DNA of 64,000 bases from Flavobacterium ranwuense (GCF_004349315.1 NZ_SMLH01000003.1:1-64000); one strand, 5' to 3'; shown: positions 24,436 to 33,588, numbered from the stretch's first letter. Program-made: numbers and translations. The notes: a model not told the origin generated them from the sequence alone.

Positions 24436-26604
24436 TTACTTTAAGTTTTTCTTTTTCAGAGGTTTGCTTTTCTTTGGGTGAACTAGTTTTAGCTCACTGA
24501 TCAAGTTTTTTGCACCTGCATATTTATCCATAATAAAAAGGACGTAGCGTATGTCAACCATGATGTTTCTACAAATACTTGGGTCATAATAGATATCACT
24601 CATGGTTCCTTCCCAAACCCTGTCAAAATTAAGTCCTATTAAGTTTCCGTTAGCGTCTATCGCTGGGCTTCCTGAATTACCTCCAGTAGTGTGATTTGTG
24701 CCAATAAAGTTAACAGGCATTTTTCCGTTTTCTCCATAGGGTCCGTAATCTTTGGTTTTATATAGATCTATCAATTTAGATGGAACATCAAATTCATAAT
24801 CTCCAGGGATGTATTTCTCCATTATCCCATCTAAATAGGTTATTGGTGTGTAAAGTGTAGCATCTTTAGGCTCGTATCCTTTTACTTTTCCATAAGTAAT
24901 TCTTAATGTGCTATTGGCATCCGGAAAAATTCTACTGTCTTTATTCAATTCTAATTGCGCCTTCATATACGTGCGTTGTAGCGCTGTAATCTTTAAATTG
25001 ATTTCGTCGTATTTTGGAGTTACTTCTTTCGAATATTTATCAGCCAATTCTTTTACCAGCAGAAAACCTGGGTCATTGTTTAAATTCGTTAAAACGGTTT
25101 GCGTATCACCGGTTAGCAATTCTTTCAGACCTGTATGATTTTTAAGTTTAGATTTGCTGTAAATTTCCGAAGCCAAATTTTTAGCGTTTACATTCATCAA
25201 ACTTTGAGGTAAAAATTGTTTTGGAGATTTGGCAGCATACAATTCAATCAATTGCTCAAAAACTTTTTCATCAACAGTTGCATTAAAATCTTTGTAGAAA
25301 GCTTCTTGGCCAGTTAGTAAATTGTTTTTTCGGTCAGTGAAAGATTGCTCTCCTTTGGTTTTGTAAACTTGTTCCAGCTGATACAATTTGTAACCAACAC
25401 TTAGTAATTCCGTATTAAGTAGCACTGTTTCCGTAAAATAATCTCTGGCAGAGGCATACGGCGCTATTTCTGCGTAGTTTTTTTCAAAATCAGCTAAAAG
25501 TGTTCCGTACTCTTTTTCTTTCCCCGCTTTTGTTATTTTCTGCTGAAAAGCTTTTTCAGATTCTCTTTTAATAGCAACGGCATTTGATTTTTTTAATCCT
25601 TGGGTTTCGCCAATCCATTTTTTCCAATAATTAGCAATCTTGGCATATTTAGAGGCATACTGAATTTTAATAGCATTGTCTTTTCTCATGAAACCATCAG
25701 CCACTTTCAAGGCTTTGTCTCTAATTTCGATTTTTGCCGGATTTAGCTCGTTTACAATTTGCTCAATCGCAACAGAAGGTAAATATTCATTTGTTTTTCC
25801 AGGATAACCAAAAACTAATGTGAAATCATCTTCGGCTACGCCATCAAGTGAAATGGGTAGGAAGTGTTTAGGAGTGTAAGGAACATTGTCTTTCGAATAC
25901 GCAGCTGGACGATTGTTTTTGTCAGCATAAATTCTAAATAATGAAAAATCTCCCGTATGACGCGGCCAAACCCAGTTATCAGTATCAGAACCAAACTTTC
26001 CTATTGAGGAAGGCGGAGCTCCCACCAAACGTACATCTGTAAAAGTTTCTGTTACAAAAAGCATGTATTGATTGCCTTCATAAAACGTGCGGATTTTATT
26101 TTCCTGCCAATTTTCCTTTGGTAAAGAATTAGTAAGTGCCGTAATGTTTTCTTGAATTTTCTTTTGTTTTTCGGATTCACTGGTAAGAGAAGCAGTTCCT
26201 TCTAAAACCGATGTGGTTACATCTTCGATTTTTACAATAAAAGCGACGGTTAAGTTTTTATTAGGCAATTCGTCTTCCATTTTGTAAGCCCAAAATCCAT
26301 CAGTAAGATAATCATGGTCTACTGTAGAGTGCGATTGAATTTGTGAAAATCCGCAATGATGATTCGTTAAAATCAATCCTTTCGGAGAAATTACTTCAGA
26401 GGTACAACCACCATTAAAGTGTGGAACCGCATCTTTTAAACTCGATTGATTCACATCGTAAATCTCTTTTACAGACATTTTCATGCCTAAATTTTTCATT
26501 TCTGTTTCATTCATTCCTTTCAAAAGCGAAGGAATCCACATGCCGCCCTGCTGTGCTTGCGTCTGAATGACAAATAGTAATAAGAATAATTTTAAAAATT
26601 TCAT
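24436..26604 (-). CDS. S46 family dipeptidyl peptidase, DPP11-like
   Basis: A 722-residue exported exopeptidase that removes dipeptides from peptide N-termini in the periplasm. It has a signal peptide (MKFLKLFLLLFVIQTQAQQG). The catalytic His is in ILTNHHCGFSQIQSHS, near residues 82-83, and the nucleophile Ser is in TTGGNSGSPAID. The S1-pocket stretch reads NFDRVWEG. In characterised S46 enzymes Arg here goes with Asp/Glu-specific DPP11 and Gly with DPP7, so acidic P1 preference is inferred. Such enzymes support growth on peptides. The GNAT gene ahead of it is on the same strand, 23 bases away. Confidence 0.92.
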   Translation of the reverse strand: MKFLKLFLLLFVIQTQAQQGGMWIPSLLKGMNETEMKNLGMKMSVKEIYDVNQSSLKDAVPHFNGGCTSEVISPKGLILTNHHCGFSQIQSHSTVDHDYLTDGFWAYKMEDELPNKNLTVAFIVKIEDVTTSVLEGTASLTSESEKQKKIQENITALTNSLPKENWQENKIRTFYEGNQYMLFVTETFTDVRLVGAPPSSIGKFGSDTDNWVWPRHTGDFSLFRIYADKNNRPAAYSKDNVPYTPKHFLPISLDGVAEDDFTLVFGYPGKTNEYLPSVAIEQIVNELNPAKIEIRDKALKVADGFMRKDNAIKIQYASKYAKIANYWKKWIGETQGLKKSNAVAIKRESEKAFQQKITKAGKEKEYGTLLADFEKNYAEIAPYASARDYFTETVLLNTELLSVGYKLYQLEQVYKTKGEQSFTDRKNNLLTGQEAFYKDFNATVDEKVFEQLIELYAAKSPKQFLPQSLMNVNAKNLASEIYSKSKLKNHTGLKELLTGDTQTVLTNLNNDPGFLLVKELADKYSKEVTPKYDEINLKITALQRTYMKAQLELNKDSRIFPDANSTLRITYGKVKGYEPKDATLYTPITYLDGIMEKYIPGDYEFDVPSKLIDLYKTKDYGPYGENGKMPVNFIGTNHTTGGNSGSPAIDANGNLIGLNFDRVWEGTMSDIYYDPSICRNIMVDIRYVLFIMDKYAGAKNLISELKLVHPKKSKPLKKKNLK

Positions 26605-26627
26605 GGTATTAAATTTAGGGTGTAATT

Positions 26628-27074
26628 TTATTTGATTTTGTATTTCATCAATTTTCTGTTGTGCGATTCAAAACCGTGCGCAAGGTACAATTTTTGAGCT
26701 TTTTCGTTGTGCTGTTCCACTTCCAGATAAATCAGTTTTAACGATAGTTTATGGCTTTCACTTTGAATAAATGCAATGGCTTTACTGCCAATTCCTTTGC
26801 CTCTTGCTTTTTCAGTCAAATACAATTCGTCTAAAAAAGCAATTTTCCCTTGGTATTCAAAACTAAAAACAAAGGTTAGAAGAATGTAGCCTACAATTTC
26901 ATTATCGGATAAAATAAGCCATGATTTTCCAAAATTTTCATTGGAAATAAATGCTTGAAATAAAGCTTTAGAAACATCAATATTAATGGGGTAATTATCA
27001 ATCGCATAAAATTGTTGCATCAGTATCACAATCGTTTCAATATCAGAAAGCGCTAACGGTTTAAATTGGGTCAT
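26628..27074 (-). CDS. GNAT family N-acetyltransferase
   Basis: A 148-residue acetyl-CoA-dependent transferase. The fold is seen in AFLDELYLTEKARGKGIGSKAI, where the (R/Q)-x-x-G-x-G/A acetyl-CoA loop is ARGKGIG. LIYLEVEQHNEKAQKLYLAHGFE is the usual C-terminal strand and Asn-helix. The substrate is unknown. Its start overlaps the end of waaA by 14 bases, so translation is probably coupled. Confidence 0.9.
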   Translation of the reverse strand: MTQFKPLALSDIETIVILMQQFYAIDNYPINIDVSKALFQAFISNENFGKSWLILSDNEIVGYILLTFVFSFEYQGKIAFLDELYLTEKARGKGIGSKAIAFIQSESHKLSLKLIYLEVEQHNEKAQKLYLAHGFESHNRKLMKYKIK

Positions 27075-28305
27075 TCAAAATATGTTTTAAAATAATTGCA
27101 GTAGCTCCTTTATTCATTTGTACAAAGGTGCTGCACATGTGTCCTTTTTCGTGTCGGATGTCATCATTCAGGATGAGGTTTCTAAATGCTTCGTTTAGCT
27201 CTTTAGTATTGTTGATAGAAATACAGGCTTCCATATTTACCAGTGCTGTTGCTTCTGCAAAATGAGAATAGTTCGGGCCAATCAGTATTGGAACACCAAA
27301 AGTTGCCGGTTCCAGTAAATTATGAACTCCGGGATTTCCGAAACCACCGCCTATATACGCAATATCCGCATAACTGTAGATTTTGGTCAGAATACCAATC
27401 GTATCAATGATAAAAACATCAAAATCAGCCAGATTCTGTCCTTCTTTTTCAGAGAATAAAACGATTTTTTTAGTGATGCTGTTTTTTAATTGCTGAATTT
27501 GGTCGTCCTTAATATTATGAGGCGCAATTATAAACTTGACATTGAATGTATTCGAATTAATAAAATCTACCAATAAATTTTCGTCTTTTGGCCAAGAACT
27601 TCCCACGACAATAGTCAATGTATTGTCTTTAAATTGAGAAATAAAATCCAAGGAATTGTCTTTTTCTAAAATTGTGGCAACTCGATCAAATCGGGTGTCT
27701 CCAGAAACGGAAACATTCGCTTTACCTACTTGTTGCAGTAATTTTTTTGAAGTTTCATTTTGTACAAAAAAGTAAGTGAATGTATTTAATGCTTCTCTGT
27801 AAAAGCCGCCATACCATTTGAAAAACAGTTGATTTTTTCTAAGAATTCCAGAAATTAAATAGGTTTTGGCATTTCGTTTTTTGAGCTCGGCTAAATAATT
27901 TGGCCAGTATTCGTATTTAATAAAAAACACTAAATCCGGATGGACGAGTTTCAAAAACTGTTTGGCATTTTTCTTGGTGTCCAAAGGCAAATAAACCGTA
28001 ACATCAGCAACGGTATTGTTTTTTCGGACTTCATAGCCTGAAGGTGAAAAAAAAGTAAGTACAATTTTGTGTGATGAGAATTGTTCTTTTATTTTTTCAA
28101 TGACAGGTAAGCCTTGTTCGTATTCGCCTAAGGAGGCAGCATGAAACCAGATTGTTCTATCAGTAGGTTTTATTTTTTGTTCCAAAGCTGGAAAAACCAC
28201 TTTTCGTCCAGCTACAAAAAGTTTCATTTTTGGACTGAAAAGAGCTATGATTTTTAATAAAAAACCAGCAATTTGAGCAATTAGATTATAGAGAAAAAAC
28301 ATCAT
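27061..28305 (-). CDS. waaA: 3-deoxy-D-manno-octulosonic acid (Kdo) transferase
   Basis: A glycosyltransferase that adds Kdo to lipid A on the inner membrane. There is an N-terminal membrane segment (about 3-22), then the acceptor-side RTIWFHAASLGEYEQGLPVI. The donor-side elements are VVGSSWPKDENL and DIAYIGGGFGNPGVHNLLEPATFG. At 414 residues it is full length. ATGATG at the start makes the first Met uncertain by one codon. It heads the waaA-GNAT pair and diverges from the DegT-family gene. Confidence 0.93.
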   Translation of the reverse strand: MMFFLYNLIAQIAGFLLKIIALFSPKMKLFVAGRKVVFPALEQKIKPTDRTIWFHAASLGEYEQGLPVIEKIKEQFSSHKIVLTFFSPSGYEVRKNNTVADVTVYLPLDTKKNAKQFLKLVHPDLVFFIKYEYWPNYLAELKKRNAKTYLISGILRKNQLFFKWYGGFYREALNTFTYFFVQNETSKKLLQQVGKANVSVSGDTRFDRVATILEKDNSLDFISQFKDNTLTIVVGSSWPKDENLLVDFINSNTFNVKFIIAPHNIKDDQIQQLKNSITKKIVLFSEKEGQNLADFDVFIIDTIGILTKIYSYADIAYIGGGFGNPGVHNLLEPATFGVPILIGPNYSHFAEATALVNMEACISINNTKELNEAFRNLILNDDIRHEKGHMCSTFVQMNKGATAIILKHILNDPI

Positions 28306-28432
28306 TAAAATTTTGGGGCTAAAATACGTTTTCTTTATGTTTATTTCTTCCGCAGCAATATTTAAATTTTGGTTGTCAGGAACCCATTTTTTTATTTCAT
28401 CGGAATAATATCTTTTTTTAATGTGAGTTTCA

Positions 28433-28462
28433 TTGGTTTAAACTCATAAATAACTATTTTTG
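28433..28462 (+). promoter_or_regulatory. Putative promoter of the DegT-family gene
   Basis: TTGG (28433) and TATTTTTG (28455-28462), 18 bases apart, match the Bacteroidota pattern. The leader of nearly 90 bases contains the repeat at 28511-28540. Confidence 0.5.
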
Positions 28463-28510
28463 TTCTTCGTTTTAAGAAAGTGTTTGCTGTTTCTGTAAAC
28501 CTTAAAATAA

Positions 28511-28540
28511 CGTCACCCTGAACGCAGACGAAGGGCGAAC
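28511..28540. repeat. CGTCACCCTGAACGCAGACG-type intergenic repeat
   Basis: CGTCACCCTGAACGCAGACG then AAGGGCGAAC lies in the leader of the DegT gene. The form GTCACCCTGAGCGxAGTCGAAGGGC is a widespread short repeat in bacterial genomes as I recall, and this copy has diverged slightly. CCCTGAACG and CGAAGGG are partly complementary. Confidence 0.55.
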
Positions 28541-28557
28541 TTTAAACAAAAATTTCA

Positions 28558-29688
28558 ATGAAAAAAATCCAAATGGTTGACTTAAAAAGTCAATATGATA
28601 AAATAAAAGACGTCGTAAATACATCTATTCAGGAAGTTTTAGACACAAATTCTTATATTAATGGACCTCAAGTTCATCAATTTCAAAAATCTTTGGAAGA
28701 GTACCTGGACGTAAAACACGTAATTCCTTGCGCTAATGGAACCGATGCCTTGCAAATTGCTATGATGGGATTGGATTTAAAGCCTGGAGATGAAGTAATC
28801 ACTGCCGATTTTACTTTTGCAGCGACAGTGGAAGTAATTGCTTTACTGCAATTGACACCGGTTTTAGTCGATGTGGATATGCATAATATGAATATTTCTA
28901 TCGAAGGAATTAAAGGCGCCATTACGCCAAAAACCAAAGCAATTGTTCCGGTACATTTATTTGGTCGTGCTGCCAATATGGAAGCGATTATGGCTTTGGC
29001 CAAGGAGCATAATCTATATGTTATAGAAGACAATGCACAAGCGATTGGAGCTAATTGCAAGTTTTCTGATGGAACAAAAAAGAAAGCAGGGATAATTGGT
29101 CATGTGGGATCTACTTCATTTTTTCCTTCTAAAAATTTAGGATGTTATGGAGATGGCGGAGCGATTTTTACCAATGATGATGCTTTGGCACATAAACTTC
29201 GCGGGATTGTAAATCACGGAATGTACGAGCGGTATCACCATGATGTAGTAGGGGTAAATTCACGATTGGATAGTATTCAAGCAGCAGTTTTGAATGCTAA
29301 ATTACCTTTATTAAATACTTATAATGACGCACGTCGTTCAGCAGCTGCGAAATATAATACCACTTTTTCGGGCCATTCTAATATTACAATTCCAGAGTTT
29401 GATTTAAATGGAGACGATCACGTTTTTCATCAATATACTTTGCGAATCATTAATGCCAATAGAGACGGATTGATGCAGCATTTACTTGATAAAGGTATTC
29501 CGTGTGCCATTTATTACCCAATTCCATTACATTCGCAGAAAGCATACGTGGATTCTAGATATAAAGAAGAAGATTTTCCAGTGACAAATCAATTGGTTAA
29601 AGAAGTAATTTCGTTGCCAATGCATACAGAACTGGACGATGAACAAATTAAATTCATAACGGACAGTGTTTTAGAGTTTTTTAAATAA
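28558..29688 (+). CDS. DegT/DnrJ/EryC1/StrS family sugar aminotransferase
   Basis: A PLP-dependent enzyme of 376 residues that transaminates nucleotide-linked keto-sugars for surface polysaccharide or LPS. Seen: PCANGTDALQIAMMGLDLKPGDEVI, VIEDNAQAIGA, and the Schiff-base Lys in FFPSKNLGCYGDGGAIFTND. The end, YYPIPLHSQKAY and SLPMHTELDDEQI, is typical. Its exact sugar is not known. waaA on one side and galE on the other point to envelope glycoconjugate synthesis. A hairpin terminator separates it from galE. Confidence 0.93.
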   Translation: MKKIQMVDLKSQYDKIKDVVNTSIQEVLDTNSYINGPQVHQFQKSLEEYLDVKHVIPCANGTDALQIAMMGLDLKPGDEVITADFTFAATVEVIALLQLTPVLVDVDMHNMNISIEGIKGAITPKTKAIVPVHLFGRAANMEAIMALAKEHNLYVIEDNAQAIGANCKFSDGTKKKAGIIGHVGSTSFFPSKNLGCYGDGGAIFTNDDALAHKLRGIVNHGMYERYHHDVVGVNSRLDSIQAAVLNAKLPLLNTYNDARRSAAAKYNTTFSGHSNITIPEFDLNGDDHVFHQYTLRIINANRDGLMQHLLDKGIPCAIYYPIPLHSQKAYVDSRYKEEDFPVTNQLVKEVISLPMHTELDDEQIKFITDSVLEFFK

Positions 29689-29690
29689 TA

Positions 29691-29718
29691 TAGAGACGCG
29701 ATTTATCGCGTCTTTTTT
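29691..29718 (+). terminator. Palindromic repeat acting as terminator after the DegT gene
   Basis: GACGCGAT-TT-ATCGCGTC (29695-29712) is followed by six T. It resembles the GTAGAGAYGC palindromes at 30799 and 44204. A degenerate second copy, GATGCGATAAATTGCGTC, follows at about 29739-29756. Confidence 0.8.
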
Positions 29719-29774
29719 ATGTGGTATAAATAGTAAGGGATGCGATAAATTGCGTCTGCACAAAAAAAGTAATC

Positions 29775-30788
29775 ATGAAAATATTAGTTACAGGAGGTTT
29801 AGGTTTTATTGGTTCGCATACTGTTGTTGAATTGCAAAATGAGGGTTTTGAAGTACTGGTTGTGGATAATTTATCGAATACATCATTGAATGTGTTAGAT
29901 GGAATTCAGAGTATTACCGGAAAAATTCCTGCTTTCGAAAAGTTAGATTTGCGCGAGAAAGAAAAAGTACAGGATTTTTTCAAAAGGCATCATGATATTT
30001 CAGGAGTCATACATTTTGCAGCTTCAAAAGCGGTGGGTGAAAGTGTTGAAAATCCGTTGTTGTATTATGAAAATAATATCAATGCATTGGTATATGTTTT
30101 ACAGGAGTTACAGAAAAAACCGGAAGCTAATTTTATTTTCAGCTCGTCTTGTACCGTTTACGGTCAAGCCGAAAAAATGCCAATTACCGAAAACGCACCA
30201 GTGCAACAGCCAATTTCTCCTTACGGTAATACCAAAAAAATTGGAGAAGAAATCATCATCGATGTGACTAAGGTAACCAATATCAATGCGATTTTATTGC
30301 GTTATTTTAACCCAATTGGAGCACACCCTTCTACTGAAATTGGAGAATTGCCTATCGGGGTTCCTCAAAATTTAGTGCCATTTATTACACAAACCGGTTT
30401 TGGATTGCGTAAAGAACTCGCCGTTTATGGAGACGACTACCCAACTCCAGACGGAACAGCGGTACGAGATTATATTCACGTAGTTGATTTGGCGAAAGCC
30501 CATGTGATCGCTTTGCAACGTTTATTAAACAAAAAAAATACCGCTAAAGTAGAAACCTTCAATTTAGGTACAGGAACAGGAAGCTCGGTTTTAGAAGTCA
30601 TCAATACTTTCGAAAAAGTAAGCGGTAAAAAATTACCATACAAAATTGTTGGTCGCAGAGAAGGCGATATTACTTCGGCTTACGCCAATACGGATAAAGC
30701 CAATACTGTTCTGGGATGGAAAGCAAAATCAACGCTTGAAGAAGCGATGGCTAGCGCCTGGAAATGGGAACAGAAAATTCGTTCGTAG
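29775..30788 (+). CDS. galE: UDP-glucose 4-epimerase
   Basis: Extended short-chain dehydrogenase that interconverts UDP-glucose and UDP-galactose. The NAD-binding GGLGFIGSH is at residues 7-15. The catalytic Ser is in FSSSCTVYG and the Tyr-x-x-x-Lys is SPYGNTKK. RYFNPIGAHPSTEIGE is a GalE-specific stretch. At 337 residues it is full length. It supplies UDP-galactose for envelope glycans, which fits its neighbours. Confidence 0.96.
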   Translation: MKILVTGGLGFIGSHTVVELQNEGFEVLVVDNLSNTSLNVLDGIQSITGKIPAFEKLDLREKEKVQDFFKRHHDISGVIHFAASKAVGESVENPLLYYENNINALVYVLQELQKKPEANFIFSSSCTVYGQAEKMPITENAPVQQPISPYGNTKKIGEEIIIDVTKVTNINAILLRYFNPIGAHPSTEIGELPIGVPQNLVPFITQTGFGLRKELAVYGDDYPTPDGTAVRDYIHVVDLAKAHVIALQRLLNKKNTAKVETFNLGTGTGSSVLEVINTFEKVSGKKLPYKIVGRREGDITSAYANTDKANTVLGWKAKSTLEEAMASAWKWEQKIRS

Positions 30789-30798
30789 AGTAATGCAG

Positions 30799-30826
30799 GT
30801 AGAGATGCACTGCAGTGCATCTCTAC
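30799..30826. repeat. Perfect 28-base palindrome (GTAGAGATGCACTG family)
   Basis: GTAGAGATGCACTG is followed at once by its exact inverse. A copy with two changes lies at 44204-44231, and a shorter relative is at 29691. It lies between galE and its terminator. Confidence 0.85.
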
Positions 30827-30840
30827 AGAAGATTCATTCA

Positions 30841-30883
30841 AAGAAATCCCAAATTATCGTGATGATAGTTTGGGGTTTTTTGT
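30841..30883 (+). terminator. galE terminator
   Basis: AATCCCAAATTATC pairs with GATAGTTTGGGGTT, with two imperfect pairs, and is followed by T-rich sequence. Confidence 0.75.
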
Positions 30884-30926
30884 TTTAAGTAATTAGTTGT
30901 AAATTTGTTAGGTAAATAAGTTTATC

Positions 30927-31121
30927 ATGAATGCTAAAAAAGAAAATCCGAAAGTAAATAAAGTAGAAGAACCTTCTGCAGATTATGAAGTTTTGAAAAC
31001 TAAATTTAAAGGAATTGACAGAGCCACTTTTGATTTTGATGAAGAGATGAAAAATGGATATACTACAGAAGAAGCAAAAGCTAAATCCATTAGAAGAATT
31101 AGAGAATGGTGGGGAAAATAA
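30927..31121 (+). CDS. Small antitoxin-like protein
   Basis: A 64-residue, highly charged protein: an acidic N-terminal half (KVEEPSADYEVLKTKFKGI) and an amphipathic, basic C-terminal helix (TTEEAKAKSIRRIREWWGK). It has no known domain that I can name. Its size, charge and 16-base overlap with a downstream ParE-like gene are what is expected of a type II antitoxin, so it probably neutralises that toxin. The overlap (31106-31121) implies coupled translation. Confidence 0.6.
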   Translation: MNAKKENPKVNKVEEPSADYEVLKTKFKGIDRATFDFDEEMKNGYTTEEAKAKSIRRIREWWGK

Positions 31122-31433
31122 AAGTTGTTTTTACCCAACATGTAATTGAATATCTTGATGACTTAGTTCGTGTTTTGTACAAAAAAGAATACTTTGGTTT
31201 TATAGAAACTGCCGAAGAATATGTCTCGAAAATTTTCGATGCTATTCCTGAAAATATCAAATTTAGTAGACAACAACAAATCCCAAAAGCACTTTACTAT
31301 TTAGGCTCAAACTATATTTTTTTACAAAGTGAATAACCGAACCACTTGGTATGTTTTCTTTGAAAAAAAGAATCAGAATTATTTGATTACTGGAATTATC
31401 AATAATCATTGTGAAGAGGCTAAGAATCTATAG
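31106..31433 (+). pseudogene. RelE/ParE-family toxin with a frameshift
   Basis: The first frame encodes IKVVFTQHVIEYLDDLVRVLYKKEYFGFIETAEEYV to LGSNYIFLQSE (76 residues, stop at 31336), the start of a ParE-like toxin. The shifted frame then carries on as YKVNNRTTWYVFFEKKNQNY and LITGIINNHCEEAKNL to a stop at 31431-31433, the usual family ending. The break is at a run of seven T (31317-31323), and six would restore one reading frame. It may be a true pseudogene, a phase-variable switch, or a sequencing error. Confidence 0.7.
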
Positions 31434-31447
31434 TTTTAAATTATATC

Positions 31448-31482
31448 AAAAAATCCTCACAAACATAGTTCATGAGGATTCT
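31448..31482 (-). terminator. fabD terminator
   Basis: AATCCTCA pairs with TGAGGATT, and on the minus strand the stem is followed by six T. It lies 37 bases past the fabD stop codon. Confidence 0.7.
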
Positions 31483-31518
31483 ATAATATGATCGATTTTC
31501 TATTCTGCAATCTAAAAT

Positions 31519-32394
31519 TTAAGCATTCGCAGTAACCGCTTCTTTATCAATTTTACCAATCAATCCGGCCAATACTTTTCCTGGACCCACTTCCGTAAAA
31601 GATGTCGCGCCATCGGCAATCATTTGTTGTACAGATTGTGTCCAACGAACCGGTGCAGTCAATTGTATAATTAAGTTTTTCTTGATTTCCGAAGGATCAG
31701 AAACTGCGCTTGCCGTTACGTTTTGATATACTGGACAAATAGGAGTAGAAAAAGTCGTCGCTTCAATAGCTGCAGCTAGTTCTTCTCTTGCTGGTTCCAT
31801 CATTGGTGAGTGAAAAGCACCACCAACTGGCAACAATAAAGCGCGTTTTGCACCCGCTGCTTTCATTGCTTCGCAGGCTTTTTCTACTGCTGATGTTTCT
31901 CCCGAAATCACTAATTGTCCCGGGCAGTTATAATTTGCAGCCACTACAATTCCGTCAATAGAAGCGCAAACTTCTTCTACAATATTGTCAGCCAATCCTA
32001 AAACGGCTGCCATAGTAGAAGGTTTTATTTCGCAGGCTTTTTGCATTGCCAAAGCGCGTTGTGAAACTAATTTTAATCCGTCTTCAAAAGATAAAGCACC
32101 ATTTGCTACTAAAGCAGAGAATTCACCTAAGGAATGTCCAGCTACCATTTCTGGTTTGAAATCCTCACCTAATGTTTTTGCTAAAATCACCGAATGCAAG
32201 AAAACGGCAGGTTGTGTGACTTTGGTTTCTTTCAATTCCTCAGCTGTTCCTTCAAACATGATGTCTGTGATGCGGAAACCTAAAATTTCATTGGCTTTCT
32301 CGAATAATTCTTTTGCAAGAGCAGAATTTTCATATAAGTCTTTACCCATTCCTGTGAATTGTGCGCCTTGACCTGGAAATATATATGCTTTCAT
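31519..32394 (-). CDS. fabD: Malonyl-CoA:ACP transacylase
   Basis: Loads malonyl groups onto acyl carrier protein for fatty-acid synthesis. FPGQGAQFTGMGKDL is at residues 6-20. The nucleophile is Ser88 in AGHSLGEFSAL, and the partner His is in GGAFHSPMMEPAREEL. The end, TEVGPGKVLAGLIGKI, is diagnostic. At 291 residues it is full length. It is transcribed alone from a promoter at 32451-32482. Confidence 0.96.
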   Translation of the reverse strand: MKAYIFPGQGAQFTGMGKDLYENSALAKELFEKANEILGFRITDIMFEGTAEELKETKVTQPAVFLHSVILAKTLGEDFKPEMVAGHSLGEFSALVANGALSFEDGLKLVSQRALAMQKACEIKPSTMAAVLGLADNIVEEVCASIDGIVVAANYNCPGQLVISGETSAVEKACEAMKAAGAKRALLLPVGGAFHSPMMEPAREELAAAIEATTFSTPICPVYQNVTASAVSDPSEIKKNLIIQLTAPVRWTQSVQQMIADGATSFTEVGPGKVLAGLIGKIDKEAVTANA

Positions 32395-32450
32395 GTGTCT
32401 AATTTAAAGATTGAAATATTTAAAGATTGAAAAATTGGTTCCAATCGGAA

Positions 32451-32482
32451 TGCAAAAATACTATTTTTTGCGGTATTTGAAA
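32451..32482 (-). promoter_or_regulatory. fabD promoter
   Basis: On the minus strand TTTC (32479) and TATTTTTGC (32452-32460) give a good -7 and a weak -33 box about 57 bases ahead of the fabD start. Confidence 0.45.
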
Positions 32483-32549
32483 CTATCTGTTAGGTTCCTT
32501 TTACTATTGAAAGTATAATTCATTTTTTACAGAATAGACATTCAACCTA

Positions 32550-32583
32550 AAAAAAATCCACTCAAATTAATGAGCGGATTTTC
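32550..32583 (-). terminator. Terminator of the bestrophin operon
   Basis: AATCCACTCA pairs with TGAGCGGATT, and a T-run follows on the minus strand. It lies just after the bestrophin stop codon. Confidence 0.8.
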
Positions 32584-32598
32584 ACCAAAATCTAAAAA

Positions 32599-33549
32599 CT
32601 AAAGAACGAAATAAGCGTTGTTTAAAAGTTGTATATGATGTGCTTTTGCTTCATAAACAGGTACTTCTTCATCAAATTCATCTCGGTATTCGTTGACCAT
32701 TTGCATAAGGTTTTTTTCAATTGTGTTAGAAATCGCACTTACAGGAGTATCTGTAGGTCTGTTTTCAAATGGATCTTGTAAATGAATAGCCATTTTTTCG
32801 ATTAAGAAAAAAGCAGCTGCAATGGTTGTCACCAATGGAATTTGAAGCCAGCCAATAATATTAATTAATCCAAAAGGCAATAGGATTATGAACAAACACA
32901 GCGCAAATCTGATGTACATGCTATATGTTGTTGGGAAAATGGTATTTTTTATACGTTCACACTTACCCATAGAATCACACAATCGCGTTAATGTATTATC
33001 GATTTCTACTTGTTGGTAAACATTAATTTTATCAGAATTAAGTGCTTTTTTTAAATCTTTTGCATGTAACATTAAAATGGCATTTGGTACGTGTTTGTGT
33101 TTTTTTACAAATCGTAAGTCATCTTCATTTAGTAAATCTCTTATTGGTTTAATAGGGTCTTTCTCTCGAAGTGTTTGTCCAAGACTGTAACACCATGCGG
33201 CTTGTCTTTTTGCAAATTTTTCTTTGAAATCGTTCGCTTCTACTGAAAAATCAGGATCATTATAAAAAATAATAATTTGGCGCAATAGTGTTCTGGAATC
33301 GTTTACAATAGAACCCCAAATTATTCTGGCTTCCCACCAACGGTCATATGCTTGATTGGATTTGAATGCCAGCAGCAATGAAATGATAGTGCCAATTATT
33401 GTGGGAATTGCAATAGGAATATTAACTGATGTAGTTTTGAAAAAATAATGAAAAATTTCAAATGAAATACAAAACAAAATGACTAAGGTCAATTCTGTTT
33501 TTATTTTACCCAGCACATATTTCATGGGAATTTTCTTTTTTAGTAACAT
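32599..33549 (-). CDS. Bestrophin family ion channel
   Basis: A 316-residue membrane protein of the bacterial bestrophin (UPF0187) family, pentameric channels that pass anions or cations. Membrane segments lie near 18-35, 42-62, 215-233 and 238-255. The signature FKSNQAYDRWWEAR is just after helix 2. DPFENRPTDTPVSAI near the end matches the family's calcium-clasp region. It follows the USP-like gene by 39 bases and is probably the last gene of a response regulator-kinase-USP-bestrophin operon. Confidence 0.88.
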   Translation of the reverse strand: MLLKKKIPMKYVLGKIKTELTLVILFCISFEIFHYFFKTTSVNIPIAIPTIIGTIISLLLAFKSNQAYDRWWEARIIWGSIVNDSRTLLRQIIIFYNDPDFSVEANDFKEKFAKRQAAWCYSLGQTLREKDPIKPIRDLLNEDDLRFVKKHKHVPNAILMLHAKDLKKALNSDKINVYQQVEIDNTLTRLCDSMGKCERIKNTIFPTTYSMYIRFALCLFIILLPFGLINIIGWLQIPLVTTIAAAFFLIEKMAIHLQDPFENRPTDTPVSAISNTIEKNLMQMVNEYRDEFDEEVPVYEAKAHHIQLLNNAYFVL

Positions 33550-33588
33550 ATACTTTGGATTAAAATTTTAAAAAATTATTTGATTTTT

